The notes: generated from the letters alone by a model not told the origin. DNA of 64,000 nt from Streptomyces sp. NBC_01198 (GCF_036010485.1 NZ_CP108568.1:4161001-4225000); one strand, 5' to 3'; shown: positions 24,897 through 33,936, counted from the stretch's first letter. Made by a program: numbers and translations.

Positions 24897-25706
24897 ATGA
24901 CGACGACACCCATAGCTCCCGCCGCCCGCGCATCCGCCGCCCAGGCCGCCGCCGCGAAGCCCGCCGGGCACGCGGTCACCGCTCCCGCCGCCGACCTGGC
25001 CCGCCCCGACGGCTCGCCGGTGCGTGTCCTCGTCGTGGACGACGAGACCCCGCTCGCCGACCTGCTGTCGATGGCGCTGCGCTACGAGGGCTGGCAGGTG
25101 CGTACCGAGGGCGACGGCGCCGGAGCGCTGCGGGCCGCCCGCGAGTCCCGGCCCGACGCGGTCGTGCTCGACGTGATGCTGCCCGACATGGACGGCCTCG
25201 AAGTGCTTGCCAGGCTGCGCCGCGAGACCCCGGACGTCCCGGTGCTCTTCCTGACCGCGAAGGACGCGGTCGAGGACCGGATCGCCGGGCTCACCGCGGG
25301 CGGCGACGACTACGTGACCAAGCCGTTCAGCCTGGAGGAGGTCGTCGCCCGGCTGCGCGGGCTGCTGCGCCGCTCCGGCGCGGCCGCCGTGCGCAACGAG
25401 TCGCTGCTGACGGTGGGCGACCTCGTACTGAACGAGGACAGCCACGAGGTCAGCCGCGGCGGCGCCAACATCCACCTGACCGCCACGGAGTTCGAGCTGC
25501 TGCGCTACCTGATGCGCAACCCGCGCCGGGTGCTGAGCAAGGCGCAGATCCTGGACCGCGTGTGGTCGTACGACTTCGGCGGCCAGGCCAACGTCGTGGA
25601 GCTGTACATCTCCTACCTCCGCCGCAAGATCGACGTCGGCCGCCCGCCGATGATCCACACCCGGCGCGGCGCCGGCTACCTGATCAAGCCGGGGGACCCC
25701 GCGTGA
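24897..25706 (+). CDS. OmpR/PhoP-family response regulator
   Basis: The protein has 269 residues. A 38-residue Ala/Thr-rich head precedes the receiver (about 40-155: VLVVDDETPLA acidic pair, phospho-Asp in VVLDVMLPDMDG, LFLTAKDA, and the DYVTKPF lysine). The winged helix is at about 168-265 (LTATEFELLRYLMRNPRRVLSKAQILDRVW, RRKID, HTRRGAGYLI). It is the first gene of a four-gene operon; its TGA overlaps the GTG of the kinase (GTGA). It probably controls this operon and envelope glycosylation. Confidence 0.92.
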   Translation: MTTTPIAPAARASAAQAAAAKPAGHAVTAPAADLARPDGSPVRVLVVDDETPLADLLSMALRYEGWQVRTEGDGAGALRAARESRPDAVVLDVMLPDMDGLEVLARLRRETPDVPVLFLTAKDAVEDRIAGLTAGGDDYVTKPFSLEEVVARLRGLLRRSGAAAVRNESLLTVGDLVLNEDSHEVSRGGANIHLTATEFELLRYLMRNPRRVLSKAQILDRVWSYDFGGQANVVELYISYLRRKIDVGRPPMIHTRRGAGYLIKPGDPA

Positions 25707-27334
25707 CCTTCCCGCGCAGGCCGCGGGCGGACCCCGCACACCCAGGGGGACGCACCCACGGAGGCGGACCCCCGCACCCGCCCGCCCCCCGGCGCCGGCA
25801 CCCGCACCCGCGAGGCGCATGGTCGCTGCGCCGCCGGCTCGTGGCGTCCTGCGTGGCCCTGGTCGCCGTGGTCTGCACGGTGATCGGCGCGGTCACCATC
25901 TTCGCGCTGCACGACTTCCTCTACGGCCAGCTGGACGGCAAGGTCCGCGACCTGGCCGTACGCGCGGCGGGCCCGCCCGGCGGCGGCCCCGGCTCCAGGG
26001 CGCCGCGGGAGGGCAGGCCGGCCGGCGTGCCGCTGAACTTCCTGATCGGCGGCGGCCAGCCAGGCGAGACCGTGGGCGCCGTCGTGACCGCGACGGGCCA
26101 GATCGGCCAGGCCGCGGTCAGTGCCACCGGCTCCACCGGCTCCGGCGGTCTGGTCGCGGCACCGCTCAGCGCCGCGCAGGCCGCGGCCTTCACGCACGTG
26201 CCGCTCGACGGCCGCCCGCACACCCTCGACGTGTCCGGGCTCGGCGGCTTCCGCGTCGAGGCAGCGCGGCCGTCCGCCGACGGCAGCACTGTGCTGGTCG
26301 GGCTGTCCACGAAGGGCACCGAGGACACCCTGTCGACGCTTATGTGGGTGGAGGTGTCGGTGTCGGCCGCGGGCCTGGTCGCCGCCGGACTCGCGGGCGC
26401 CGCACTGATGCGGATCGCCCTGCACCCGTTGCGCCGGGTCGCCGCGACCGCCACCCGGGTCTCCGAACTCCCGCTGGACCGCGGTGAGGTGGCGCTGTAC
26501 GACCGGGTGCCGGACACCGACACCGACCCGCGCACCGAGGTCGGCCAGGTCGGCGCCGCGCTCAACCGGATGCTGGGGCACGTCGGTTCCGCCCTGCGCG
26601 CCAGGCAGGAGAGCGAGACGCGGGTACGGCAGTTCGTCGCCGACGCCAGCCACGAGCTGCGCACCCCGCTCGCCTCGATCCGCGGCTACGCCGAACTCAC
26701 CCGCCGCGGGCGCGAGCCCGTCGGCCGCGACACCCAGCACGCCCTGGGACGTATCGAGTCCGAGGCGGCCCGGATGACGACCCTGGTCGAGGACCTGCTG
26801 CTGCTCGCCCGGCTCGACGCGGGCCGCCCGCTGTCCCCCGCGCCGACCGACCTGTCCCCGCTGGTCGTCGACGCGGTCAGCGACGCGCGGGCGGCGGGCG
26901 GCGGCCACGTGTGGCGGCTCGACCTGCCCGACGACCCGGCCGTCGTGCACGGCGACCCGCAGCGCCTGCACCAGGTGCTCACCAACCTGCTGGCCAACGC
27001 CCGCACCCACACCCCGGCCGGCACCACCGTCACCACCCGGGTCGCCGCGGATCCGGCCGGGAGCGTACGCCTCCAGGTGGAGGACGACGGTCCCGGCATC
27101 CCCGCGCAGTTGCAGACCGTGGTCTTCGAACGCTTCGCCCGCGGCGACGCCTCCCGTACGCGGTCCGCCGACTCCGGCGGCAGTACGGGCCTGGGCCTGG
27201 CGATCGTGCAGTCCGTGGTCGCCGCGCACGGCGGCACCGTCGCGCTGGACAGCAGGCCGGGGCGCACCGTCTTCACCGTCACACTGCCCCCGGCACACTC
27301 ACAGCCCCTCCCCAGCCTCAGCACAACCTCGTGA
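25703..27334 (+). CDS. Sensor histidine kinase
   Basis: The protein has 543 residues from a GTG at 25703 that overlaps the regulator's stop. After a Pro/Arg-rich head there are TM1 (about 45-70, LVASCVALVAVVCTVIGAVT), an extracytoplasmic sensor segment of about 145 residues rich in Gly/Ala, TM2 (about 220-240), HAMP, an H-box DASHELRTPLASIRGYAEL with the phospho-His (about 317), and an ATPase domain (NLLANARTHTP N-box, EDDGPGI, GSTGLGLAI). It is co-transcribed with the OmpR-type regulator and two glycosyltransferases. The signal is unknown; a lipid-linked sugar or wall stress is a reasonable guess. Confidence 0.9.
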   Translation: MTFPRRPRADPAHPGGRTHGGGPPHPPAPRRRHPHPRGAWSLRRRLVASCVALVAVVCTVIGAVTIFALHDFLYGQLDGKVRDLAVRAAGPPGGGPGSRAPREGRPAGVPLNFLIGGGQPGETVGAVVTATGQIGQAAVSATGSTGSGGLVAAPLSAAQAAAFTHVPLDGRPHTLDVSGLGGFRVEAARPSADGSTVLVGLSTKGTEDTLSTLMWVEVSVSAAGLVAAGLAGAALMRIALHPLRRVAATATRVSELPLDRGEVALYDRVPDTDTDPRTEVGQVGAALNRMLGHVGSALRARQESETRVRQFVADASHELRTPLASIRGYAELTRRGREPVGRDTQHALGRIESEAARMTTLVEDLLLLARLDAGRPLSPAPTDLSPLVVDAVSDARAAGGGHVWRLDLPDDPAVVHGDPQRLHQVLTNLLANARTHTPAGTTVTTRVAADPAGSVRLQVEDDGPGIPAQLQTVVFERFARGDASRTRSADSGGSTGLGLAIVQSVVAAHGGTVALDSRPGRTVFTVTLPPAHSQPLPSLSTTS

Positions 27335-27359
27335 CAGGGCGGTTGGCGAGTGTCGGAGC

Positions 27360-28658
27360 ATGCGAACCCCACTCGGCAACCTGCCCGCCCGGCAGCACCT
27401 GCCGGTCACGGGCGCAGCGCTCACGGCCGGCACCCCGGTGCTGGACGTCGTCATTCCCGTGCACAACGAGGAGGACGACCTGGGCCCCTGCGTCCGCCGC
27501 CTGCACGCACACCTGTCGGGCACCTTCCCCTACCCCTTCCGCATCACCGTCGCGGACAACGCCAGCACCGACCTGACCTCGGCGGTCGCCAGGTCCCTCG
27601 CGGACGAGATGCCCGAGGTCGTCTCCTTCCGGCTTGAGCAGAAAGGCCGCGGGCGCGCGCTGCGCGCGGTCTGGACCGCCTCCGAGGCGCCCGTCCTGGC
27701 CTACATGGACGTGGACCTGTCCACCGACCTCAACGCCCTGCTGCCGCTGGTCGCCCCGCTCATCTCCGGGCACTCCGACCTGGCGATCGGCTCCCGGCTC
27801 GCCCGCTCCTCGCGGGTGGTGCGCGGCGCGAAGCGCGAGTTCGTCTCGCGGGCCTACAACCTGATCCTGCGCGGCTCGCTCGCCGCCCGCTTCACCGACG
27901 CCCAGTGCGGATTCAAGGCGATCCGCGGCGACGTGGCACAGCGGCTGCTGCCGATGGTCGAGGACACCGGCTGGTTCTTCGACACCGAGATGCTGGTGCT
28001 CGCCGAGCGGGCCGGCCTGCGGATCCACGAGGTCCCGGTCGACTGGGTCGACGACCCCGACAGCAGCGTCGACCTGGTGCGGACCGCCAGCGACGACCTG
28101 CGGGGCGTCTGGCGGATCGGACGGGCCCTGGCCACCGGGCAGTTGGCGCTCGACCGGCTGCGCCGCCCGTTCGGCGACGACCCGCGCGACCGCGAACTGG
28201 CCGGTGTCCCCGGCGGACTTGCCCGCCAGCTGGTCGGATTCTGCGTCGTCGGGACCTTGAGCACACTGATCTACCTGGCCCTCTTCTCCTTCTTCCGGCT
28301 CGGCACCGGCTCCCAGGTCGCCAACGCCCTGGCCCTGCTGCTGTCCGCGCTGGGCAACACCGCGGCCAACCGGCGGCTCACCTTCGGCGTGCGGGGGCAC
28401 GACCGTGCGATGCGGCACCAGGCACAGGGCCTGGTGGTCTTCGGCATCGGCCTGGCGCTGACCAGCGGTTCGCTCGCCGCGCTGCACACCGCGACGGCCA
28501 CGCCCTCGCACGGCAGCGAACTCGCGGTGCTGGTGGCGGCCAACCTGGCGGCGACGGTGCTGCGTTTCCTGCTCTTCCGGGCCTGGGTCTTCCCCGAACC
28601 CGAACCCGAACCTGAACCCGCGCCCGCCGTCCCCACGTCCGACAGGAGTGCGCGATGA
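27360..28658 (+). CDS. GT2 glycosyltransferase (polyprenyl-phosphate sugar synthase, GtrB/DPM1-like) fused to GtrA-like membrane domain
   Basis: The protein has 432 residues. The GT2 domain is at about 27-260: VLDVVIPVHNEEDDLGPC, ITVADNASTDLT, the DxD motif YMDVDLSTD, GSRLARSSRV, DAQCGFKAIRGD and WFFDTEML. The C-terminal GtrA-like part (about 280-415) has four hydrophobic helices (LVGFCVVGTLSTLIYLALF and on), then an acidic Glu-Pro repeat. It would transfer a hexose from a nucleotide sugar to polyprenyl phosphate and help flip it across the membrane. The sugar donor would serve the GT39 enzyme next door. Its stop overlaps the next ATG (ATGA). Confidence 0.88.
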   Translation: MRTPLGNLPARQHLPVTGAALTAGTPVLDVVIPVHNEEDDLGPCVRRLHAHLSGTFPYPFRITVADNASTDLTSAVARSLADEMPEVVSFRLEQKGRGRALRAVWTASEAPVLAYMDVDLSTDLNALLPLVAPLISGHSDLAIGSRLARSSRVVRGAKREFVSRAYNLILRGSLAARFTDAQCGFKAIRGDVAQRLLPMVEDTGWFFDTEMLVLAERAGLRIHEVPVDWVDDPDSSVDLVRTASDDLRGVWRIGRALATGQLALDRLRRPFGDDPRDRELAGVPGGLARQLVGFCVVGTLSTLIYLALFSFFRLGTGSQVANALALLLSALGNTAANRRLTFGVRGHDRAMRHQAQGLVVFGIGLALTSGSLAALHTATATPSHGSELAVLVAANLAATVLRFLLFRAWVFPEPEPEPEPAPAVPTSDRSAR

Positions 28659-30712
28659 CCGCGCTGACCCACCCGCCGACCGCAGGACCCGCCCCCCGCC
28701 TGCCGATCGCCCGGCGGACCTGGCGCGGCCGCCCCGACGACCCCGCCTGGGCGCGGCCGGCCCTGCTGGCCCTGCTGCTCGGCACCCTGGTCCTCTACCT
28801 CTACGACCTCGGCGCGTCCGGCTACGCCAACTCCTTCTACTCCGCGGCCGTCCAGGCAGGCAGCCAGAGCTGGAAGGGCTTCTTCTTCGGCTCCTGCGAC
28901 GCCGCCAACGCCATCACCGTCGACAAGCCGCCCGCCGCGCTGTGGCCGATGGCGCTGTCCGTCCGGCTGTTCGGCCTGGGCTCCTGGCAGATCCTGGTGC
29001 CCGAGGCGCTGATGGGCGTCGGCACGGTGGCGCTGCTGTACGCGGCAGTACGCCGCCGCTTCGGCGCCGCCGCCGGGCTCGCCGCCGGTGCGGTGCTGGC
29101 GCTCACGCCGGTCGCCGCGCTGATGTTCCGCTTCAACAACCCCGACGCGCTGCTGGCGTTGCTCATGGTCGCGTCCGTCTACAGCGTGCAGCGCGCGCTG
29201 GAGGACGCCCGCACCAGGTGGCTGCTGGTCGCCGGCGGGCTGCTGGGCCTGGCCTTCCTCACCAAGACGCTGCAGGCCTGGCTGATCGTCCCCGCGCTCG
29301 CCGCCGTCTACGGGGCCTGCGCCCCCACCCGGTTGAGCCACAGGCTGCTCCAACTCCTCTACGCCGGCGGCGCGATGGTGCTGGCCGGCGGATGGTGGGT
29401 GGCGATCGTGGAGCTCTGGCCCGCGTCCTCGCGCCCGTACATCGGCGGCTCGCAGGACAACAGCTTCCTCGGCCTGACCTTCGGCTACAACGGCTTCGGC
29501 CGCATCACCGGCAACGAGACCGGCAGCGTCGGCGGCGGGGGCGGCCCCGGCGGCGGGCAGTGGGGCGTCACCGGGATCGGCCGGCTCTTCACCGCGGACA
29601 TGGGCGGGCAGATCGCCTGGCTGCTGCCGGCCGCCTTCGCGCTGCTGCTGGCCGGGCTGTGGTTCACCCGGCGCGCCGGGCGCACCGACCCCGAACGGGC
29701 CGCGTTCCTGGCGTGGGGCGGCTCGCTGCTCCTGACCTTCGCGACCTTCAGCTTCATGTCCGGGATCTTCCACCAGTACTACAACATCGCGCTGGCGCCG
29801 TACATCGCGGCGGTCACCGGCATGGGCGCGGTGCTGCTCTGGCGGCGCCGGGAGACCCCCCTGGCCGCGGCCGTCCTCGCCGCGACCGTCGCGGGCACCG
29901 GGGCGGTCTCCTATGTCCTCCTCGACCGCTCCCCGTCCTGGCACCCCTGGCTGCGGTACGCCGTGCTGATCGCGGGTATCGCCGCCGCGGTGGCCCTGCT
30001 CGTTGCGCCCCACGTGCGGTTCGCCGCGCTGGCCCGCGGCGCGGCCGTCGTCGGCCTCGCGGCGGCCCTCGGCGGACCGGCGGCGTACACCCTCGACACG
30101 GTGAGCACTCCGCACGAGGGCTCCATCGTCACGGCCGGGCCCGCGGTGGCCTCCGGCGGCGGCTTCCCCGGGGGTGGCGGCGGCCCGCGCGGCGCCATGG
30201 GCCGCGGCGCCTTCCCGGGCGCGCCGGGCGGCGGGGCGGCTCAGGGCGCACCTGGCGCTGCCGGTGCTCCCGCCGGACCCGGCGCCGGCCCGCAGGGGCA
30301 GGGCCGGGGCGGCTTCACCGGCGGCCGGGGCGCCGGCGGCGGTATGGGCGGGCTGCTGAACGGCACGCAGGTCAGCTCGGCGATGACGTCGCTGCTCAAG
30401 GCCGACGCCGGCCGGTACACGTGGGTGGCAGCGGCGGTCGGCTCGCAGAACCAGGCCAGTTACCAGCTCGCCAGCGGGAAGCCGGTGATGTCCGTCGGCG
30501 GCTTCAACGGCAGCGATCCGTCCCCGACGCTGGCCCAGTTCAAGCAGTACGTGGCCGCGGGCCGCATCCACTACTTCATCGCCGGCGGCGGCATGGGTGG
30601 TGGGGGCGGTGGTATGGGCGGCTCAGGCACCGCCGCGCAGATCCAGTCGTGGGTGGAGTCCGCCTACCCGTCGAAGACGGTGGGCTCGACGACCGTCTAC
30701 GACCTCTCGTAG
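28655..30712 (+). CDS. GT39/ArnT-like integral membrane glycosyltransferase
   Basis: The protein has 685 residues. At least ten hydrophobic helices are preceded by WARPALLALLLGTLVLYLYDLG. The first loop has ANSFYSAAVQAGSQSWKGFFFGSCDAANAITVDKPPA, the acidic/polar loop typical of polyprenyl-P-sugar-dependent enzymes. The C-terminal third is extracytoplasmic, very Gly-rich (GGGFPGGGGGPRG and similar), with a soluble domain (ASYQLASGKPVMSVGGFNG). It would move a sugar from polyprenyl phosphate to a surface acceptor. It is the last gene of the regulator-kinase-GtrB/A-GT39 operon and is followed by a strong terminator. The acceptor is unknown. Confidence 0.88.
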   Translation: MTALTHPPTAGPAPRLPIARRTWRGRPDDPAWARPALLALLLGTLVLYLYDLGASGYANSFYSAAVQAGSQSWKGFFFGSCDAANAITVDKPPAALWPMALSVRLFGLGSWQILVPEALMGVGTVALLYAAVRRRFGAAAGLAAGAVLALTPVAALMFRFNNPDALLALLMVASVYSVQRALEDARTRWLLVAGGLLGLAFLTKTLQAWLIVPALAAVYGACAPTRLSHRLLQLLYAGGAMVLAGGWWVAIVELWPASSRPYIGGSQDNSFLGLTFGYNGFGRITGNETGSVGGGGGPGGGQWGVTGIGRLFTADMGGQIAWLLPAAFALLLAGLWFTRRAGRTDPERAAFLAWGGSLLLTFATFSFMSGIFHQYYNIALAPYIAAVTGMGAVLLWRRRETPLAAAVLAATVAGTGAVSYVLLDRSPSWHPWLRYAVLIAGIAAAVALLVAPHVRFAALARGAAVVGLAAALGGPAAYTLDTVSTPHEGSIVTAGPAVASGGGFPGGGGGPRGAMGRGAFPGAPGGGAAQGAPGAAGAPAGPGAGPQGQGRGGFTGGRGAGGGMGGLLNGTQVSSAMTSLLKADAGRYTWVAAAVGSQNQASYQLASGKPVMSVGGFNGSDPSPTLAQFKQYVAAGRIHYFIAGGGMGGGGGGMGGSGTAAQIQSWVESAYPSKTVGSTTVYDLS

Positions 30713-30722
30713 CCCCGTCCGC

Positions 30723-30751
30723 GGCCCGCCCTCCGCCGCGGAGGGCGGGCC
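30723..30751 (+). terminator. Terminator of the two-component/glycosyltransferase operon
   Basis: GGCCCGCCCTCCGC (30723-30736) and its complement (30738-30751) make a near-perfect stem 10 nt past the stop codon. It can also serve the convergent gene. Confidence 0.75.
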
Positions 30752-30760
30752 CTGCGCCGG

Positions 30761-31222
30761 TTACGCCAGTCGTGCGGGGAAACCGCCGGTGGACAGCGGG
30801 CCCCAGCGGTCCGGGGTGATGCGGATCAGGGACTTGCCCTGGCGGACCATCGCCTCGCGGTACTCCGCCCAGTCGGGGTGCTCGCCGCTGATGTTGCGGA
30901 AGTACTCGACCAGCGGCTCGACGGACTCCGGTACGTCCAGCACCTCCGCGGTGCCGTCGATCTGGACCCACGGCCCGCTCCACTCGTCCGACAGGACGAT
31001 GACGCTGACCCGGGCGTCGCGCCGCGCGTTGCGGGTCTTGGCCCGTTCCGGGTAGGTCGAGACGACGACGCGGCCGGCGTCGTCGACGCCGCAGGTGAGC
31101 GGGGAGCCCTGGGGGCGACCGTCAGCGCGGGTGGTGAGAAGGATCGCCCGGTGCCTGGGGCGTACGAAGTCGAGGAGCTCTTCCCGCGAGACCGCGGTGT
31201 TCGTGGCGATGTTGGGAGCCAT
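30761..31222 (-). CDS. PPOX-class (pyridoxamine 5'-phosphate oxidase-like) F420/FMN-dependent oxidoreductase
   Basis: The protein has 153 residues. The split-barrel fold shows HRAILLTTRADGRPQGSPLTCGVDDAGRVVVSTYPERAKTRN (cofactor phosphate contacts SP, STY and K), VSVIVLSDEWSGPWVQIDGTAEV and YREAMVRQGKSLIRITPDRWG. This matches actinobacterial TIGR03618-type PPOX proteins that usually bind F420. The physiological substrate is unknown. It is convergent with the GT39 gene. Confidence 0.85.
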   Translation of the reverse strand: MAPNIATNTAVSREELLDFVRPRHRAILLTTRADGRPQGSPLTCGVDDAGRVVVSTYPERAKTRNARRDARVSVIVLSDEWSGPWVQIDGTAEVLDVPESVEPLVEYFRNISGEHPDWAEYREAMVRQGKSLIRITPDRWGPLSTGGFPARLA

Positions 31223-31362
31223 GCCCGCACTCTACGTCGCCGGCCCGCGCGGGTCCCGGCGGGCGGCCCCGGCCGGCCGCGGCTCGGCCGCCGGCGGGTG
31301 CGATGTGGGATCGGCCGCAGATGGGGGGCCTACGGGGGGTGCGGGGGATTCCGTCGACACGC

Positions 31363-31368
31363 TAGGGT
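31363..31368 (+). promoter_or_regulatory. -10 element close to the start of a small membrane protein gene
   Basis: TAGGGT ends 8 nt before the ATG at 31377. A very short or absent leader is predicted. Confidence 0.4.
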
Positions 31369-31376
31369 CAGGCGGC

Positions 31377-31565
31377 ATGTCGAACAACCCTGAGAACAAC
31401 TACGACCCGGCCGGCAACACGCAGATGTTCCGCGCCTTCGTCGACGAGCAGCCGGCGCCCGCGGAGGTCCAGCGGGCACAGGCTCGACCCCGGACCGGGC
31501 TGATCATCGGACTGGTCATCGCCGTGATCGTCATTGTCGGAGTGGTCGCGCTCGCCGTGAGCTAG
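31377..31565 (+). CDS. Small single-pass membrane protein (62 aa)
   Basis: The soluble N-terminus (MSNNPENNYDPAGNTQMFRAF) is followed by one C-terminal helix (TGLIIGLVIAVIVIVGVVAL, about 39-60). Topology is probably N-in. It is convergent with the SigB/SigF-type sigma gene at 31605. I do not recognise a named family; conserved small proteins of this kind are common beside sigma factors, but no anti-sigma feature is visible. Confidence 0.7.
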   Translation: MSNNPENNYDPAGNTQMFRAFVDEQPAPAEVQRAQARPRTGLIIGLVIAVIVIVGVVALAVS

Positions 31566-31604
31566 GGCGCGTCCCGACCACTCCGTCCCGTCCGCGAGCC
31601 GGCG

Positions 31605-32441
31605 TCATCCCTCGGTGGTCAGGCCCTCACGCAGTTGCGCCAGCGTGCGGGTCAGCAGCCGGGAGACGTGCATCTGGGAGATGCCGACCTCCTCGCCGAT
31701 CTGCGACTGCGTCATGTTCGCGAAGAAGCGCAGCATGATGATCTGACGCTCGCGCGGTGGCAGTTGGGCCAGCAGCGGCTTCAGCGACTCGCGGTACTCG
31801 ACGCCTTCGAGAGCGGCGTCCTCATACCCGAGCCGGTCGGCGAGCGTGCCCTCGCTGCCGTCGTCCTCGGGCGGCGGGGAGTCCAGCGAGCTGGCCGTGT
31901 AGGCGTTGCCCACGGCCAGGCCGTCGACCACGTCCTCCTCGGTCACGCCGAGGCACAGGGCGAGCTCCGCCACGGTCGGCGAGCGGTCGAGCCGCTGGGA
32001 CAGCTCGTCGCTGGCCTTGGTGAGGGCCAGCCGCAGCTCCTGGAGCCGCCGAGGCACCCGTACCGACCAGGAGGTGTCGCGGAAGAACCGCTTCACCTCG
32101 CCGACGATCGTCGGCATCGCGAAGGTGGGGAATTCCACCCCGCGTTCGCAGTCGAAGCGGTCGATGGCCTTGATCAGGCCGATCGTGCCGACCTGGACGA
32201 TGTCCTCCATCGGCTCGTTGCGGCTGCGGAAGCGGGCCGCCGCGTAACGCACGAGCGGGAGGTTCAGCTCGATCAGCGTGTCGCGTACGTAGGTGCGTTC
32301 CGGGCTGTCCACCGGCACTTCCGCGAGGCGCAGGAAGAGCGAGCGGGACAGCGTACGGGTGTCGATGGCCTCGCCGTGAAGAGCATCGTGCGGTGCGTCG
32401 GTGGTACGGAGCACCTTGGGACTGCCCACCTGTACGGACAT
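31605..32441 (-). CDS. sigN: SigB/SigF-type RNA polymerase sigma factor (SigN-like)
   Basis: The protein has 278 residues. Region 2: LPLVRYAAARFRSRNEPMEDIVQVGTIGLIKAIDRFD and GVEFPTFAMPTIVGEVKRFFRDTSWSVRVPRR. Region 3 is at about 145-200. Region 4: LPPRERQIIMLRFFANMTQSQIGEEVGISQMHVSRLL. Such factors direct stress and sporulation genes and are usually held by anti-sigma kinases, none of which are adjacent. It lies immediately downstream of a second factor of the same type. In S. coelicolor, sigN (SCO4034) and sigF (SCO4035) sit in this arrangement, so I assign sigN on synteny; paralogue mix-up is possible. Confidence 0.85.
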   Translation of the reverse strand: MSVQVGSPKVLRTTDAPHDALHGEAIDTRTLSRSLFLRLAEVPVDSPERTYVRDTLIELNLPLVRYAAARFRSRNEPMEDIVQVGTIGLIKAIDRFDCERGVEFPTFAMPTIVGEVKRFFRDTSWSVRVPRRLQELRLALTKASDELSQRLDRSPTVAELALCLGVTEEDVVDGLAVGNAYTASSLDSPPPEDDGSEGTLADRLGYEDAALEGVEYRESLKPLLAQLPPRERQIIMLRFFANMTQSQIGEEVGISQMHVSRLLTRTLAQLREGLTTEG

Positions 32442-32607
32442 GCCACCCCCTTGAGGTCGCGGACGGGTGTCGCGAGCGACGTTGTTCCTCCACTGGAATA
32501 CCGGAGGTGCGCTCGCGACAAACGCGGTATCCGCAGAATGTCACATGTCGGCAACACGCTGTAGCGCCAAGTCGACATATCTGCGCAGGTGACTTAATCC
32601 GTTTCGG

Positions 32608-33468
32608 TTACGCTTCGAGCTGGTTTGCGGACCTCAGCCGGGCAAAGCTGCGGGACAGCAGCCGGGACACGTGCATCTGGGAAACCCCCAGTTCAGCGCT
32701 GATCTGGGACTGCGTCAGGTTGCCGAAGTAGCGCAGCAACAGGATGCGGCGTTCCCGCTCGGGAAGCTGCACCAGAAGATGCCGGACCAGGTCGCGGTGC
32801 TCCACGCCGGACAGCGCGGGGTCCTCGTAACCGAGCCGGTCGAGCAGCCCGGGCGCCCCGTCGCCCTCCTGGGCGGCCTCCAGCGAGGTCGCGTGATAGG
32901 CCCGTCCCGCCTCCAGGCAGGCCAGCACCTCGTCCTCGGAAAGCTTCAGCCGCTCGGCGATCTCGGCGGTGGTGGGGGACCTGCCGTGCATCACGGTCAG
33001 GTCCTCGATCGCGCCGCTGACCTGCACCCACAGCTCGTGCAGCCGGCGCGGTACGTGCACGGTCCGCACGTTGTCGCGGAAGTATCGTTTGATCTCGCCG
33101 ACCACGGTCGGCATCGCGAAGGTCGGGAACTGCACCCCGCGTTCCGGGTCGAACCGGTCGATGGCGTTGATCAGGCCGATCGTGCCGACCTGGACGACGT
33201 CCTCCATCGGCTCGTTGCGGCTGCGGAAGCGGGCCGCGGCGTACCGCACCAGTGGCAGGTTGACCTCGATCAGTGCCGCCCGGACCCGGGAGTGCTCGGC
33301 GGTGCCGGGTTCCAGTGTGCGGATCTGTTCGAACAGCACCTGGGTCAGTGCCCGTGCGTCCGCCGCGTTGGTGCTCGGGGTACGCGTCCGTGCGCGGGGA
33401 TACGTCGTTGACGCCGTACGGGCCGGCACCGGCACATCACACCCCACACTGGTCGACTCATCCGGCAA
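32608..33468 (-). CDS. sigF: SigB/SigF-type RNA polymerase sigma factor (SigF-like)
   Basis: The protein has 286 residues if read from the TTG at 33468. Region 2: LPLVRYAAARFRSRNEPMEDVVQVGTIGLINAIDRFD and PTVVGEIKRYFRDNVRTVHVPRR. Region 4: LPERERRILLLRYFGNLTQSQISAELGVSQMHVSRLL. SigF is a late sporulation sigma factor for spore pigment and wall genes. The assignment comes from the tandem arrangement with the SigN-like gene and the downstream tadA-upp block. The start is uncertain: no ATG is in frame before the conserved part. TTG 33468 lacks a Shine-Dalgarno, and GTG codons at 33447 and 33435 are alternatives (TGGGG precedes the latter). Confidence 0.85.
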   Translation of the reverse strand: MPDESTSVGCDVPVPARTASTTYPRARTRTPSTNAADARALTQVLFEQIRTLEPGTAEHSRVRAALIEVNLPLVRYAAARFRSRNEPMEDVVQVGTIGLINAIDRFDPERGVQFPTFAMPTVVGEIKRYFRDNVRTVHVPRRLHELWVQVSGAIEDLTVMHGRSPTTAEIAERLKLSEDEVLACLEAGRAYHATSLEAAQEGDGAPGLLDRLGYEDPALSGVEHRDLVRHLLVQLPERERRILLLRYFGNLTQSQISAELGVSQMHVSRLLSRSFARLRSANQLEA

Positions 33469-33571
33469 AAGCGGTCATAGCATCACAATTCATGTGCGGG
33501 GTGCGCAAGCACCGCATATTGCCGTGTTGTACAACCGCAGTGCGTTCCCGGCCGGTCCCGGGCACGAAGAA

Positions 33572-33596
33572 GCCCCCCGCTGGACCGGCGGGGGGC
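33572..33596 (-). terminator. Terminator after the Dabb-domain gene
   Basis: GCCCCCCGC (33572-33580) and GCGGGGGGC (33588-33596) form a perfect 9-bp stem, 24 nt past the stop at 33620 on the minus strand. Confidence 0.7.
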
Positions 33597-33619
33597 GCGT
33601 CGGGGAACGTGCGTACGGG

Positions 33620-33913
33620 TCAGATCTCGTAGTCCGCGATCACCCAGGTGGCGAATTCGGCCCAGGGCGCGACGGCCGCCTGGTGCGCGGGATGCTCCAG
33701 GTACCGGACCAGCGCGCCAGTGTCCGCGACCGAGGAGTTGATCGCGAAGTCGTAGGCGACCGCCCGGTCGCTGACGTTCCACCCGCACTCCCAGGACTCG
33801 ACCTCGGGCACCAGCCCGCCGAGCTCGGCGAACCCCCGAGCCCCGTCCACCACCCGGGGTTCGTCCCGCGTGACGCCCTCGTTGAGCTTGAACAGCACCA
33901 GATGCCGGATCAT
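33620..33913 (-). CDS. Dabb (stress-responsive A/B barrel) domain protein
   Basis: The protein has 97 residues. It is a complete dimeric ferredoxin-like Dabb domain: IRHLVLFKLNEGVTRDE, VPEVESWECGWNVS, AYDFAINSSVADTGALVRYLEHPAHQ. These small proteins act as dimers with varied roles (cyclases, stress proteins). It is followed by a strong terminator and preceded by a small membrane protein gene on the same strand. Confidence 0.85.
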   Translation of the reverse strand: MIRHLVLFKLNEGVTRDEPRVVDGARGFAELGGLVPEVESWECGWNVSDRAVAYDFAINSSVADTGALVRYLEHPAHQAAVAPWAEFATWVIADYEI

Positions 33914-33936
33914 CGAAACCCTCGCTCGCTGACGTG

